Positions 45,965-54,859 are shown, counted from the stretch's first letter. The stretch is 64,000 bases of DNA from Promethearchaeota archaeon (GCA_019058245.1 JAHPZJ010000008.1:80619-144618), one strand, 5' to 3'. A program made the numbers and translations. The notes: generated by a model not told the origin, from the sequence alone.

Positions 45965-48298
45965 ATGAAGAAATTCAAAATTAAATTAAAAAATAATGGT
46001 AAAATGAAATTTTCTCTGATAATAATATTTACAATGGCATTGTTCATAATCCCTAATGTATTTATTGGAACTCAAAAAAATATCAAAATATCTGATGAAG
46101 AAAATTTTATTAATAAAGTGTATTTACCACCTACACCAAAATATTCCTCTGTTTATTACGAAGATACTACTGGAGACGCGAATGGTGTCTATGTGGATGG
46201 AAATTATGCTTATATAGCCGCTGGTAGTTCAGGTTTAGCAGTTATTGATATTTCAGACCCAACTAACCCAGGAACCCCAATTTATGAAAATACAACAGGA
46301 ACCGCGGAAGATATTTACGTGAGTGGTAACTATGCCTATATAGCGGACGGTACTTCAGGATTAGCAGTTATTGATATATCTAACCCAGTAAGTCCAGGAA
46401 CTCCGATTTATGAAGATACGGATGGCTATGGATATGACATTTACGTAAGTGGAGATTATGCTTATTTGGCAGATTTTGATTTGGGATTAGCTATTATGGA
46501 TATATCTGACCCAACAAATCCTGATTTACCCGTTCATGAAGATACGAGTGGAAGTGCTACAGGAGTTTATGTGGATGGAGATTATGCTTATGTGGCAGAC
46601 GCTGGTTCCGGATTAGCAGTCATTAATATATCTAATCCAAATAGTCCAGAAGCTGTAATCTACGAAGATACGACTGGAAGTGCTATAGGAGTTTATGTGG
46701 ATGGAAATTATGCTTATTTGGCAGATTCTAGTTCTGGATTAGCAGTTATTGATATTTCGGAGCCAACTAACCCAGAAACACCTGTTTATGAAGCCTCGAA
46801 TTATGATACATATGATGTTTGTGTAGATGGAGATTATGCTTATGTTGCATCTGGAGAATCAGGTTTAGCAGTTTTTAATATCTCTGATCCGACTAACCCT
46901 GTAACTCCCTTATACGAAGAAACAAGTGGAAATGCTAATAGTGTATTTATCAGCGGAAATTATGCCTTTGTAGCGGATGGAGAATCAGGTTTGGCAGTTA
47001 TTGACATTTCCAATCCTATAAATCCAGAAACACCCATTTTTGAAGACACGGATGATGCTGCTTTTGGTCTCTGCCTTAGAGGAGATTATGCTTATGTTTC
47101 CTCTGGTAATGCGGGTTTGGCAGTTATTGACATATCTAATCCAAATGATCCAGACCTTTTAGGTTATGTTGATACGGATGGACGCCAACGTGATGTCTAT
47201 GTGAGTGGGGATTATGCTTATGTAGCGGATTTCGATCAAGGATTAGTAGTCATCGATATATCCGATCCAACCAATCCAGGACCACTAGCTTACATTACGG
47301 GTCCATTGGGACATGACGCTAATGGAATTTGTATAAGTGGGGATTATGCGTATGTAGCCGCAGGTAGTTCGGGCTTAGCAATTTATGATATTTCCAATCC
47401 CATTAGCATAGGAGGACCTCTCTATCAAGATACAAGCGCATATTCTGGTGATGTCTACATAAGTGGAGATTATGCTTATGTAGCAGATTATAATAGTTTG
47501 GCGATTATTGATATATCTAACCCTACTTCTCCGGGAACACCAATCTATGAACCTGTAACTGGAGCTGCACGTGGTGTTTACGTGAGTGGAGATTATGCCT
47601 ACGTAGGTTGTAGTGATTCTGGATTAGCGGTTATTGATATTTCTAATCCAACTAATCCAGGAACTCCAGTCTATGAACCTGTAACTGATTATGCACGTAG
47701 GGTTTATGTGAGTGGAGATTATGCATATATAGCTAGTAGTTATGATGGCTTAGCAGTATTTGATATTTCCGACCCAACTGATCCAGAAACTCCAATCTAT
47801 GAAAATACGAGTAATGAAGCATTCGACGTTGAAGTAAAGGGAGATTATGCTTATGTAGCAGATGGAGGTGCGGGATTAGCGGTTATTAAAATCCGGAACA
47901 GAGTTGACATGATCGATCCGATAATCACAGCAGCCACCAGCGATTTTTCCGTTGATTTAGGTTATACAGGGGTAAATATATCATGGACAGCAACAGATAC
48001 TAACCCTGATACTTATACAATTCAACTTGAGGGAACGGGAACAGTAGTTAGTCCAACATTATGGTCAAGTGGTACTGCTGTTACTTATGATGTTCCCGAT
48101 GGATTAACTGCTGGTGAATACAACTATACAATCTCTTTTTCTGATGATGCTGATAATCTTGCTACTGATACAATTACCATGACTGTGGTGGAACCTGGAG
48201 GTGGAATTCCTTTTAGCAACTTTTTTATAGTTTTCCTAATCATCGGAATAATTTCATTAGTAATTGTTCAGAAACGGAAAAAATCAAATTCTATATAA
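45965..48298 (+). CDS. Secreted LVIVD-type beta-propeller protein, 14 repeats, C-terminal TM
   Basis: A 777-residue extracellular protein. An N-terminal signal peptide (KFSLIIIFTMALFIIPNVF) is followed by 14 tandem repeats of about 41-43 residues with consensus YV.GDYAYVAD...GLAVIDIS.P..P, which is the LVIVD repeat. Fourteen repeats fit two seven-bladed propellers. Next comes an Ig-like domain (VNISWTATDTNPDTYTI) and a C-terminal anchor: PGGGIP linker, hydrophobic helix IVFLIIGIISLVIV and KRKK, like an archaeosortase-type tail. It is a cell-surface adhesion or binding protein; no catalytic site is evident. ATG 45965 is preferred over GTG 45953. Confidence 0.9.
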   Translation: MKKFKIKLKNNGKMKFSLIIIFTMALFIIPNVFIGTQKNIKISDEENFINKVYLPPTPKYSSVYYEDTTGDANGVYVDGNYAYIAAGSSGLAVIDISDPTNPGTPIYENTTGTAEDIYVSGNYAYIADGTSGLAVIDISNPVSPGTPIYEDTDGYGYDIYVSGDYAYLADFDLGLAIMDISDPTNPDLPVHEDTSGSATGVYVDGDYAYVADAGSGLAVINISNPNSPEAVIYEDTTGSAIGVYVDGNYAYLADSSSGLAVIDISEPTNPETPVYEASNYDTYDVCVDGDYAYVASGESGLAVFNISDPTNPVTPLYEETSGNANSVFISGNYAFVADGESGLAVIDISNPINPETPIFEDTDDAAFGLCLRGDYAYVSSGNAGLAVIDISNPNDPDLLGYVDTDGRQRDVYVSGDYAYVADFDQGLVVIDISDPTNPGPLAYITGPLGHDANGICISGDYAYVAAGSSGLAIYDISNPISIGGPLYQDTSAYSGDVYISGDYAYVADYNSLAIIDISNPTSPGTPIYEPVTGAARGVYVSGDYAYVGCSDSGLAVIDISNPTNPGTPVYEPVTDYARRVYVSGDYAYIASSYDGLAVFDISDPTDPETPIYENTSNEAFDVEVKGDYAYVADGGAGLAVIKIRNRVDMIDPIITAATSDFSVDLGYTGVNISWTATDTNPDTYTIQLEGTGTVVSPTLWSSGTAVTYDVPDGLTAGEYNYTISFSDDADNLATDTITMTVVEPGGGIPFSNFFIVFLIIGIISLVIVQKRKKSNSI
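46160..47896 (+). repeat. 14 tandem coding repeats of about 123-129 bp
   Basis: The LVIVD repeats of the secreted propeller protein are also recognisable at DNA level, with frequently repeated GGAGATTATGCTTATGT(A/G)GCAGA segments about 125 bp apart. The copies differ at many synonymous sites, so the array is old or under diversification rather than freshly expanded. Confidence 0.85.
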
Positions 48299-48432
48299 TT
48301 GAGACTTATCTTTTTTTTTATATTTACTTGTTTTTTATTATAATAAATTGGAAAAATACAACTCTTGGAATCCAATCCAATCTTTATAATAGTACAAATT
48401 AAAAGAATGAGCTATTAGGAAAAAGAAGCAAA

Positions 48433-49059
48433 TTAAATTTGGTTTGATTTCTCATCCAATATTATTTTAATAACTTTTTTAAAAACCTCATAAGGTTGAG
48501 CACCAAAAATTAGTCTATTTTCAATAATAAAAGCAGGAACACCATTTATTCCAATTCTCCTTATTTCATTTAAAGATTTTTGTAAAATTTCAAAAGGCTC
48601 ATCTGTATGTAAATAGAGATCTATTTCATTTTTGTCTAGTCCTATCGATTCAGCAAGATCTAATAATAAATCTATGCTTCCAATATCTTTTCCTTCAAAC
48701 CAGTAAGCTTCTAGTACTAACTTATGAAATTCTTCAAATTTCCCTTTTTTTCGAGCAAATTCAGAAATAAAAAGAGCCAATCGCGAATTTGGTAAAAAAT
48801 CTGAAAACTTAAGTGTTAAGTCATCCTCATCTGCAAGACGTTTGATATGGGCACGTAATCCTTCTAAATATTCCTTATTAACCGCCATTTCTTCTTTTAG
48901 AGTCCCCCAAGCTGGAGTTTCAGGATGAATTTCAAAGGGTCTCCACTCAACAGCAAGATTGTACTCTTTTTTAAGCTTTTCTATTCGATGATATCCGATA
49001 TAGCAAAATGGACAAATATAATCTGAATAAGCAATAACTTTTAACTTTGTTTGACTCAT
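48433..49059 (-). CDS. DsbA-family oxidoreductase (FrnE-like)
   Basis: A 208-residue thioredoxin-fold protein of the FrnE/DsbA family. The CPFC active site is in SDYICPFCYIGYHRIEKL (about residue 13), and the typical helical insertion follows. The cis-Pro loop is GINGVPAFIIENR (about 175). No signal peptide, so it is cytosolic, as FrnE proteins are. ATG 49059 begins at MSQTKLK; the TTG at 49083 adds eight hydrophobic residues and is less likely. It may help thiol redox balance or polyketide-like biosynthesis; substrate unknown. Confidence 0.88.
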   Translation of the reverse strand: MSQTKLKVIAYSDYICPFCYIGYHRIEKLKKEYNLAVEWRPFEIHPETPAWGTLKEEMAVNKEYLEGLRAHIKRLADEDDLTLKFSDFLPNSRLALFISEFARKKGKFEEFHKLVLEAYWFEGKDIGSIDLLLDLAESIGLDKNEIDLYLHTDEPFEILQKSLNEIRRIGINGVPAFIIENRLIFGAQPYEVFKKVIKIILDEKSNQI

Positions 49060-49324
49060 ATCTGTTGTTATAAAAAAGAACAATCTTATATATTTTTTTA
49101 ATATAAAAATTAGTCAATGTTTTATAATTTGATTAATCCAGTCATAGATATTAATTCTCAAAAATAAATAGTCATTATTTCAAGAAGATTAGGTGATTTC
49201 ACATCAAAGTCTAATTATTACAGTCATTAATTCACGTAAGGAAATATTTTTATTAAATTGTTCAATTAAAAAAATGTGTCATTTTTAAATTTAAAATAGA
49301 TTTATATTATTTATCTGTAAAAAA

Positions 49325-49329
49325 GGTGA
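49325..49329 (+). promoter_or_regulatory. Shine-Dalgarno GGTGA before an ATA start
   Basis: AAAAGGTGAAACC at 49321-49333 matches the archaeal consensus GGTGA that pairs with the 16S 3' end. It is 7 nt before ATA 49337, with no standard start codon in frame. It is one of three such pairings in the window. Confidence 0.55.
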
Positions 49330-49336
49330 AACCATC

Positions 49337-49525
49337 ATAGATATATGCCAATCTTGTGGAGAATCAAAACCCACTACTAATGTTCAAGAGGAATTTCCCC
49401 TCATATTTATTAGTGATAATCCCCCAACTAGTTATCTAATATGTGAAACTTGTAAAAGAAAATTAAAAAAATATGGTTATCTTATCTCTAAAGATGGGGA
49501 ATGTACCGCATTTATCGAAACTTAA
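49337..49525 (+). CDS. 62-aa zinc-ribbon protein with apparent ATA start
   Basis: The frame is open from 49295 but has no ATG, GTG or TTG. It encodes DICQSCGES at its start, FPLIFISDNPPTSYLICETC in the middle and GECTAFIET at its end, giving two CxxC pairs of a zinc ribbon about 40 residues apart. A strong Shine-Dalgarno GGTGA at 49325-49329 lies 7 nt before ATA 49337, which is the best start; ATC 49334 (4 nt away) is the alternative. The product looks like a small zinc protein of unknown family. Coding evidence is the Cys pattern and the ribosome site, both modest. Confidence 0.55.
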   Translation: MDICQSCGESKPTTNVQEEFPLIFISDNPPTSYLICETCKRKLKKYGYLISKDGECTAFIET

Positions 49526-49599
49526 ATAAATGAATTAAATCTTGAAATAACTGAATAACACAATAAGAATATCCCGATCAAATAAGAGTAAATAACACA

Positions 49600-49743
49600 T
49601 TGAAAGAAATATTAAACACGGAAAAGGGAGAACGTCTCTTGAAGGTAGACAGTGGAAGTGGTATATTATTTCACTTGATGGCAAAAAACCTATCCACTAA
49701 AGGATTTATTATAGGGATGATTGGATTTCTCTCTACAAAATAA
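49600..49743 (+). pseudogene. Probable remnant of a SAM-methyltransferase gene
   Basis: A 47-codon frame from TTG 49600 reads KEILNTEKGERLLKVDSGSG and continues ILFHLMAKNLSTKGFIIG. The order 'RLL-VDSGSG-x-AK-L-KGF-IIG' resembles motif I of class I methyltransferases (VLEVGSGTG...AK...KGxVIGID), but the acidic IGxD end is replaced and translation stops soon after. Flanking sequence shows no further methyltransferase motifs. A 5'-fragment relic is the likely reading. Confidence 0.35.
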
Positions 49744-49935
49744 AATAAATCAATTTTAAAATTACATAATTTTTTAAGTAAAAAATATCCTAAATTAGTG
49801 ATATTAAATATTGAGTTTGCTATAATAAAAGGATAGCTCTTTATTTTATAAATAGAATTTTTATAATTCTTACTTTTACTATTATTATTTAATACAATAA
49901 GTTAAGTCAAGTTATTTTGTAATTTACAATTTTAA

Positions 49936-49940
49936 GGTGA
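49936..49940 (+). promoter_or_regulatory. Shine-Dalgarno GGTGA before the ATA start of the aldo/keto reductase
   Basis: TTTAAGGTGAAGGA at 49931-49944 ends six bases before ATA 49947. The next in-frame standard start is a TTG 126 nt (42 codons) downstream, and the only nearby ATG (49954) is out of frame and followed directly by TAG. This makes ATA the natural start. Confidence 0.6.
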
Positions 49941-49946
49941 AGGAAT

Positions 49947-50786
49947 ATAAGATATGTAGAATTAGGAAAAACGGGAGAAAAAATACCTGTTTTAGGACAA
50001 GGTCTTTGGGGTATATCACGGTTAAAAGGTATTTTTAAGGGTCCAAAATATTTCGAGAAAATTAAATCAGCTTTGAGAAAAGGTATTGAATTAGAAATGA
50101 CACATTTAGATACTGCAGAATTTTATGGTTGGGGTAAAGCAGAAAAAGTATTAGGAGATTTGATTAAAGATTATTCTCGTGATGATTTATTTATCACTTC
50201 CAAACTATTTCCATATCACTATAGTAAGAGAACTATGAAAAAAGCAGCTAATAAGAGTTTAAAAAGATTAGGAATAGATTATTTAGATCTCTATTTAATC
50301 CATTGGCCTTCAAAATTTATATCAATTAGAAAAGAAATGAATGTTCTTGAGAGTTTGATTAAGGAAGGAAAGACAAGGTATATTGGAGTGAGTAATTTTA
50401 GGATCAAACAATTTGAAAAAGCCCAAGAATCTCTTAAAAAAGAGGAACTAGTTAATAATCAACTCCACATTAATCTAACTAATCAAAGATACATCCATAA
50501 TTCTCTCTCTTATTATCAAAAAAATGGAATCACAATAACAGCTTATAGCCCACTTGGGCATCGTGGTTATACAAAAATATCTAATGAATTAAGAGAAACA
50601 TTGGAAGAATTAGCTAAAAAACATAATGCTACAATACAGCAAATTGCTATTGCATGGCTTATAAATCATAAAAACGTAATTTCTATACCTAAAGCATTCA
50701 ATAAAAAACATGTTGAAGATAATGCAAAAGCAGCAGAAATTTCTCTTTTACAAGAAGATTTAGAGAAATTATATAAATTTGATTAG
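49947..50786 (+). CDS. Aldo/keto reductase, apparent ATA start
   Basis: A 279-residue TIM-barrel NADPH-dependent oxidoreductase. From ATA 49947 the protein reads (M)RYVELGKTGEKIPVLGQGLW, which is the typical AKR N-terminus with Met at position 1. Catalytic Asp and Tyr are in DTAEFYGWGKAEK (about 52-57), Lys in FITSKLFPYH, and His in YLIHWP (about 110). The nicotinamide/phosphate site appears in AYSPLGHRG and ISIPKAFNKKHVEDN at the C-terminus. The reading frame from the TTG at 50073 alone would lack the first beta strand and the cofactor-facing glycine loop, so it is not the real start. Confidence 0.88.
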   Translation: MRYVELGKTGEKIPVLGQGLWGISRLKGIFKGPKYFEKIKSALRKGIELEMTHLDTAEFYGWGKAEKVLGDLIKDYSRDDLFITSKLFPYHYSKRTMKKAANKSLKRLGIDYLDLYLIHWPSKFISIRKEMNVLESLIKEGKTRYIGVSNFRIKQFEKAQESLKKEELVNNQLHINLTNQRYIHNSLSYYQKNGITITAYSPLGHRGYTKISNELRETLEELAKKHNATIQQIAIAWLINHKNVISIPKAFNKKHVEDNAKAAEISLLQEDLEKLYKFD

Positions 50787-51075
50787 CTTTTATTTCCCTC
50801 TCTTTATTTATCCTTTTGAAAATGATGCGAGATGGACTCAAATAGCTAGGAGTCAAATACATTATTTAAAAGATGATGTGAGAACCGTCCTTGAATATGC
50901 GAATTATGAACTAGTTGCCGAAGCATATAGTGCTAAAGGTTTTTACATTAAATCTTTGGAAAATAAGGACACAATTTTTCAGGAAGCCTTAAATATATCC
51001 TAAAATGGTTCTCCTGTTCTAATTAATGCGTTAATTGGAAAAACCGATTTCATAAAAGATTCAATATCTATGTAA
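50779..51075 (+). pseudogene. C-terminal remnant of a TPP-dependent (acetolactate-synthase-like) enzyme
   Basis: A frame opening at TTG 50779 reads NDARWTQIARSQIHYLKDD then YELVAEAYSAKGFYIKSLE, then an in-frame TAA (51001-51003), and continues in the same frame NGSPVLINALIGKTDFIKDS to TAA 51075. These are the C-terminal TPP-binding and VAEAYGAKGF, PVLINVLIGKTDF motifs of the acetolactate synthase/TPP-enzyme family. The N-terminal 400 residues are absent, and the gene lies just after the aldo/keto reductase. It is a truncated pseudogene broken by a stop; sequencing error explains only the TAA, not the missing front. Confidence 0.7.
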
Positions 51076-51230
51076 ACAATTAAAATTGAATTTTTAAATC
51101 ATTTTCCCTAATTTTATAATAGATTTATTTCTATATAACCAATATAATTTAATCATTTATAGAAATTAGAAACAAGCTTTTTTAATTCAATAAAATTAAC
51201 TATCTACAAAACTTTGGTTGAAAATAAAAA

Positions 51231-52211
51231 ATGATAATAAAACCTTCAGATGAATATTTGGAATTATTAAACAAAGCGGTTGCTAGAGAACTTGAAGTAT
51301 CTGCCCAATATATTTTACAGCATACAAAAATGGAAAAGCTTTTAAGAAAAGTTATCAGAGAAAATTATTTGTTAGATGAAACGACATATGATATAATAGG
51401 AAAATTGCTAAAAGAATTAGCAATAGAAGAAATGAAACATTTAGCTCAAATAATGGAAAGAATTTATTTATTAGGAGGAACTGCTACAACTAAACCGGAT
51501 AAAATCGTAATAGGGAATAGTTTGAGAGAATTTATCGAGCTCGGTTTAAAAGCAGAACAAGAAGCCCTTGAGCTATACCGATTAGTAATAAACGAAGCAA
51601 AAAAAGTAGGAGACATTAAGACTTGGCGTTTATTTACAGAGATTTATCGTCAAGAAGAAGAACATTTGATTAAATTTCAAGATTTTCAAGAAATTGAAGA
51701 GGAACCTGATTTGGGTGAAACACCTGAATCTGAATGGAGGAAAATTTTTAATCCAGAATATATTACCTTATTAAATAAAGCACTTGCCTCAGAGATTTCT
51801 GCAATTATCCAATATACAAACCAACATGAAAAAGCAGAAGGACTTGAAGAAATGAGAAAGTTAAAGTCTTCTTTGGAAGTAGTAAGGGAAAAAAATAAAG
51901 CTAAGATTATATCCGAACTCTTAAAGAAAGTATTCATGCAGGAAATGGAACATATGGAAAAAATCTCTGAAAGGATTTTTGAAATTGATCGAGAAGCACT
52001 TGCCCAAGTAGATCCATTACCTGAAATTGGAAATTCTGTTAATGATTTCATTGAATTAGACCGTGCTGCAGAAGATTATGCAATTAGATTATATCGAACA
52101 ATAATTGCAGAAGCTAATAAATTAGGAGATATTAAGACAAAAGTGCTATTTGAGGAAATTATCCAACAAGAAGAAGAACACTATTGGGATTTTGATGATT
52201 TTTTACCGTAA
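51231..52211 (+). CDS. Tandem bacterioferritin-like protein (two fused ferritin domains)
   Basis: A 326-residue protein built from two bacterioferritin-like four-helix domains in tandem. The first has ARELEVSAQY (about 18) with AIEEMKHLAQIMERI (about 65) and RQEEEHL (about 145); the second has ASEISAIIQY (about 187) with FMQEMEHMEKISERI (about 245) and QQEEEHY (about 315). Each carries the Glu/His diiron ferroxidase ligands, and the EM-x-H pairs keep the Met that binds haem in bacterioferritin (inference). Bacterioferritin normally has one domain per chain and assembles 24-mers; a fused dimer is unusual. Start ATG 51231. Probable iron or O2 handling. Confidence 0.86.
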   Translation: MIIKPSDEYLELLNKAVARELEVSAQYILQHTKMEKLLRKVIRENYLLDETTYDIIGKLLKELAIEEMKHLAQIMERIYLLGGTATTKPDKIVIGNSLREFIELGLKAEQEALELYRLVINEAKKVGDIKTWRLFTEIYRQEEEHLIKFQDFQEIEEEPDLGETPESEWRKIFNPEYITLLNKALASEISAIIQYTNQHEKAEGLEEMRKLKSSLEVVREKNKAKIISELLKKVFMQEMEHMEKISERIFEIDREALAQVDPLPEIGNSVNDFIELDRAAEDYAIRLYRTIIAEANKLGDIKTKVLFEEIIQQEEEHYWDFDDFLP

Positions 52212-52534
52212 TAATATAATATGTTTATTATTTTCTGTTTCATCAAATATCAATAAAAATTCAATCTTTTTATTTTTTTAAAATCTAAGATTATACTTAT
52301 CCCTTAAATTACAATTTAGATTAATTTTCATTATTTTTACTATTTTAACAAAATTATGATTGAAATTTTTCTTTAAAAAATAATGAGATTAAATCAAAAT
52401 AAAATTATCAGTTTTAATTATAAAATCAATCAAAATCATCTATAAATTTTATAAATTATTATCATTTCGTTTTAAAATTCCATTTAAGTTAGTATATTGA
52501 AAATAAATTTTTAAAAGAATTTGGAGGAAAATTA
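52212..52534. other. AT-rich spacer
   Basis: About 320 bp between the tandem ferritin and the LUD gene. Highly AT-rich with runs such as TTTTATTTTTTTAAAAT. The rightward promoter is presumably inside it; GGAGG at 52522-52526 is the ribosome site of the LUD gene. No ORF is supported. Confidence 0.35.
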
Positions 52535-53212
52535 ATGTCATCACAAGTAATTGATAATTATAGACAATGGGTATTAGATAATTTCAGTGATACTCTACCA
52601 GGTAAGTGGAAAAAATTTCCTAATGAAATACAGATTCAAAATACATTAGAATCGGTAAAGAAAAGAAATATTGACGTCAATTTTGTAAAAGATAAAGAAG
52701 AAGCGTTAGAAAAGATCAAAGAACTAATTCCAGACAATTCATCTGTTATGACAGGATCTTCTACGACGTTATATCAGATTGGATTTATGAGATATTATTT
52801 ATTAGAAAAAAATCCTTGGATTTGCTTAGGTCCAGAAATTTATCAAGAGGAAGATCAAGAAAAGAGAATAAATCTTCAAAGAAGATCAGAAATCGCAGAT
52901 TATTTTATAGCTAGTGTAAATGCAATTGCAGAAAGTGGACAATTAGTTGCTACCGACGCATCAGGATCAAGAGTTTCAGCCTATCCCTATGCTGCTAAAA
53001 ATATAATTCTTGTTGCGGGAGTTCAAAAAATAACGAAAACTTTAGAAGAAGCAATGGAAAGAATTAGAGAATATGTTTATCCTTTGGAAGATAAAAGAGC
53101 AATGAAAGCTTACGGGATTCCATCAACAATTGGAAAATGGGTTATTATTGAGAAAGAAAAACAAGATCACCGTATTAAATTAATTCTAGTAAATGAAGAA
53201 TTAGGATTTTAG
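52535..53212 (+). CDS. LUD (lactate utilization) domain protein
   Basis: A 225-residue LUD/LutC-like protein (YkgG family). The region DNSSVMTGSSTTLYQIGF (about 68), then IASVNAIAESGQLVATDASG (about 128) and ILVAGVQKITKTLEEAMERI match this family. LUD proteins with a Fe-S partner are linked to lactate or related hydroxyacid oxidation in LutABC, but no lutA/lutB is next to it here; lactate dehydrogenase is 20 kb away. A GGAGG sits 8 nt before ATG 52535. It may act alone. Confidence 0.85.
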   Translation: MSSQVIDNYRQWVLDNFSDTLPGKWKKFPNEIQIQNTLESVKKRNIDVNFVKDKEEALEKIKELIPDNSSVMTGSSTTLYQIGFMRYYLLEKNPWICLGPEIYQEEDQEKRINLQRRSEIADYFIASVNAIAESGQLVATDASGSRVSAYPYAAKNIILVAGVQKITKTLEEAMERIREYVYPLEDKRAMKAYGIPSTIGKWVIIEKEKQDHRIKLILVNEELGF

Positions 53213-53625
53213 TCATAAATTTAAAACTCTATGAAGATTTTCATATTGAAACAATTAATAGAAAAGAGATGATCTTTTACTTTACTCATTATGCAAAAGC
53301 ATTCAAATATTCATATAATAAGAATTAGTTAGTATTGCTTATAAAAAAAATAAAATAGCCTTTCATAAACATCGAAAGTTATTATCAAATTATTCCATTA
53401 ATAATTTAATGTCTTTTAAGCTATTTCGTATTGTTACTTTTTATTTTTTATTTTAAAATATATAAAAATTGTTATTTAATTTATGTAGGGCAATTATAAT
53501 AGCTAATATTTTATAATCTATAGATAAATAAATTTAACTATACACTTCATAGTTAAGGCAAATTTGATTAAAATAAATTAAATCTATGAAAATATCTAAT
53601 TTTAAAAATCTCAAAAGAAATATTA
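53213..53625. other. AT-rich spacer before the NAD(P)H oxidoreductase
   Basis: About 410 bp. A short open frame (about 36 codons, ending TAG near 53327) reads LYEDFHIETINRKEM then FYFTHYAKAFKYSYNKN but lacks a normal start and ribosome site; it is probably noise or a relic. The rest shows nothing beyond TATA-like AT stretches, such as those near 53470-53530. Confidence 0.25.
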
Positions 53626-54828
53626 GTGAATATGATGGAAAATTATAGTTATAAATATTTAATCATTGGAGGAGGAATGACTGCTGATGCAGCAGCTCGC
53701 AGTATACGAGAAATTGATCCCAATGGGACTATTGGGCTAATTGGTGATGACAACGATCCTCCTTATGCACGTCCTCCACTTTCTAAAGCGCTTTGGACAG
53801 GTGATGAAGCACTTGAAGATATTGATTTGGAGACCAGCGAAACTAATCTTACTATGCATCTTAGTCGGACAGTGACTAAAATTGATCGCCATAATAAAAA
53901 AGTTATAGATGAGAAAGGAATTAAATACAGTTATGAGAAGCTCTTAATTGCAACAGGTGGCACTCCTAAAAAACTCCCTAAAGTTGAAGAAGAAGGAATA
54001 ATATATTACCGTACACTCTCAGATTATAAGAATTTAAAAAAACTTGTTGATCAAAATAAAACATTCGGAGTTCTCGGTGGTGGATTCATTGGATCAGAAA
54101 TAGCCGCAGCAATTAAAATCTTTAAACCAGATGCAGAAGTTACAATGATTTTTCCAGAGACAGGGATTGGCGCTTTAATTTTTCCAAAAAAATTAAGTAA
54201 TCATTTAAATAAGTATTACCAGGAAAAAAATATTACAGTTATGGTTGAAGAACTGGTAACTAGCATTAAAAAACTAGATAAAGGATATTTGGTTGAAACT
54301 ATAAGTGACAAAAAGCTTAAGTTTGATACTGTAATTGCGGGATTAGGAATTACACCTAATATAAAAATTGCAGAAGAAGCAAATTTAGAGGTTAAAAATG
54401 GAATTCTAGTAAATCAATACCTTCAGACAAATGACCCTGATATTTTTGCTGCTGGGGATGTTGCATTATATCATAATCCCTCACTAGATACATATATTCG
54501 TGTTGAACATGAAGATAACGCTCTTATGATGGGAGAGCTAGCAGGTCAAAATATGACAGGAAAAAAAAATTCATTTGATCATCTATCCTTATTTTACTCT
54601 GACTTATTTGACTATGGTTATGAAGCAGTGGGAATTTTAAATTCTAATTTATACATGGTAGAAGATTGGATAGACCCATTAGAAGAAGGTATTGTTTATT
54701 ACTTAAAGGAGGGACGGATTCAAGGAATCCTCTTATGGAACGTGTGGGAAAAAGTTGAAGAAGCTCGAAAATTAATTACGGAATCAGGACCATTCACACC
54801 TGAGGATTTAAAAGGACGAATTAAATAA
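53626..54828 (+). CDS. NAD(P)H:FAD oxidoreductase (AIF/ferredoxin- or rubredoxin-reductase-like)
   Basis: A 400-residue two-dinucleotide-domain flavoprotein. The FAD-binding GGGMTADAAARSIREID is at about 15, the second Rossmann motif GVLGGGFIGSEIAAAI at about 150, and the FAD-contacting DIFAAGDVALYHNP at about 278. This is the class of AIF, rubredoxin/ferredoxin reductase and NADH oxidase-like proteins. No redox-active disulfide (CxxxxC) is visible, so it is not a glutathione reductase. It may feed electrons to Fe-S, rubredoxin or flavodiiron partners. GTG 53626 and ATG 53632/53635 are alternative starts. Confidence 0.9.
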   Translation: MNMMENYSYKYLIIGGGMTADAAARSIREIDPNGTIGLIGDDNDPPYARPPLSKALWTGDEALEDIDLETSETNLTMHLSRTVTKIDRHNKKVIDEKGIKYSYEKLLIATGGTPKKLPKVEEEGIIYYRTLSDYKNLKKLVDQNKTFGVLGGGFIGSEIAAAIKIFKPDAEVTMIFPETGIGALIFPKKLSNHLNKYYQEKNITVMVEELVTSIKKLDKGYLVETISDKKLKFDTVIAGLGITPNIKIAEEANLEVKNGILVNQYLQTNDPDIFAAGDVALYHNPSLDTYIRVEHEDNALMMGELAGQNMTGKKNSFDHLSLFYSDLFDYGYEAVGILNSNLYMVEDWIDPLEEGIVYYLKEGRIQGILLWNVWEKVEEARKLITESGPFTPEDLKGRIK

Positions 54829-54859
54829 TCATTTTATTTTTCTTCTTTTATATTATTTA

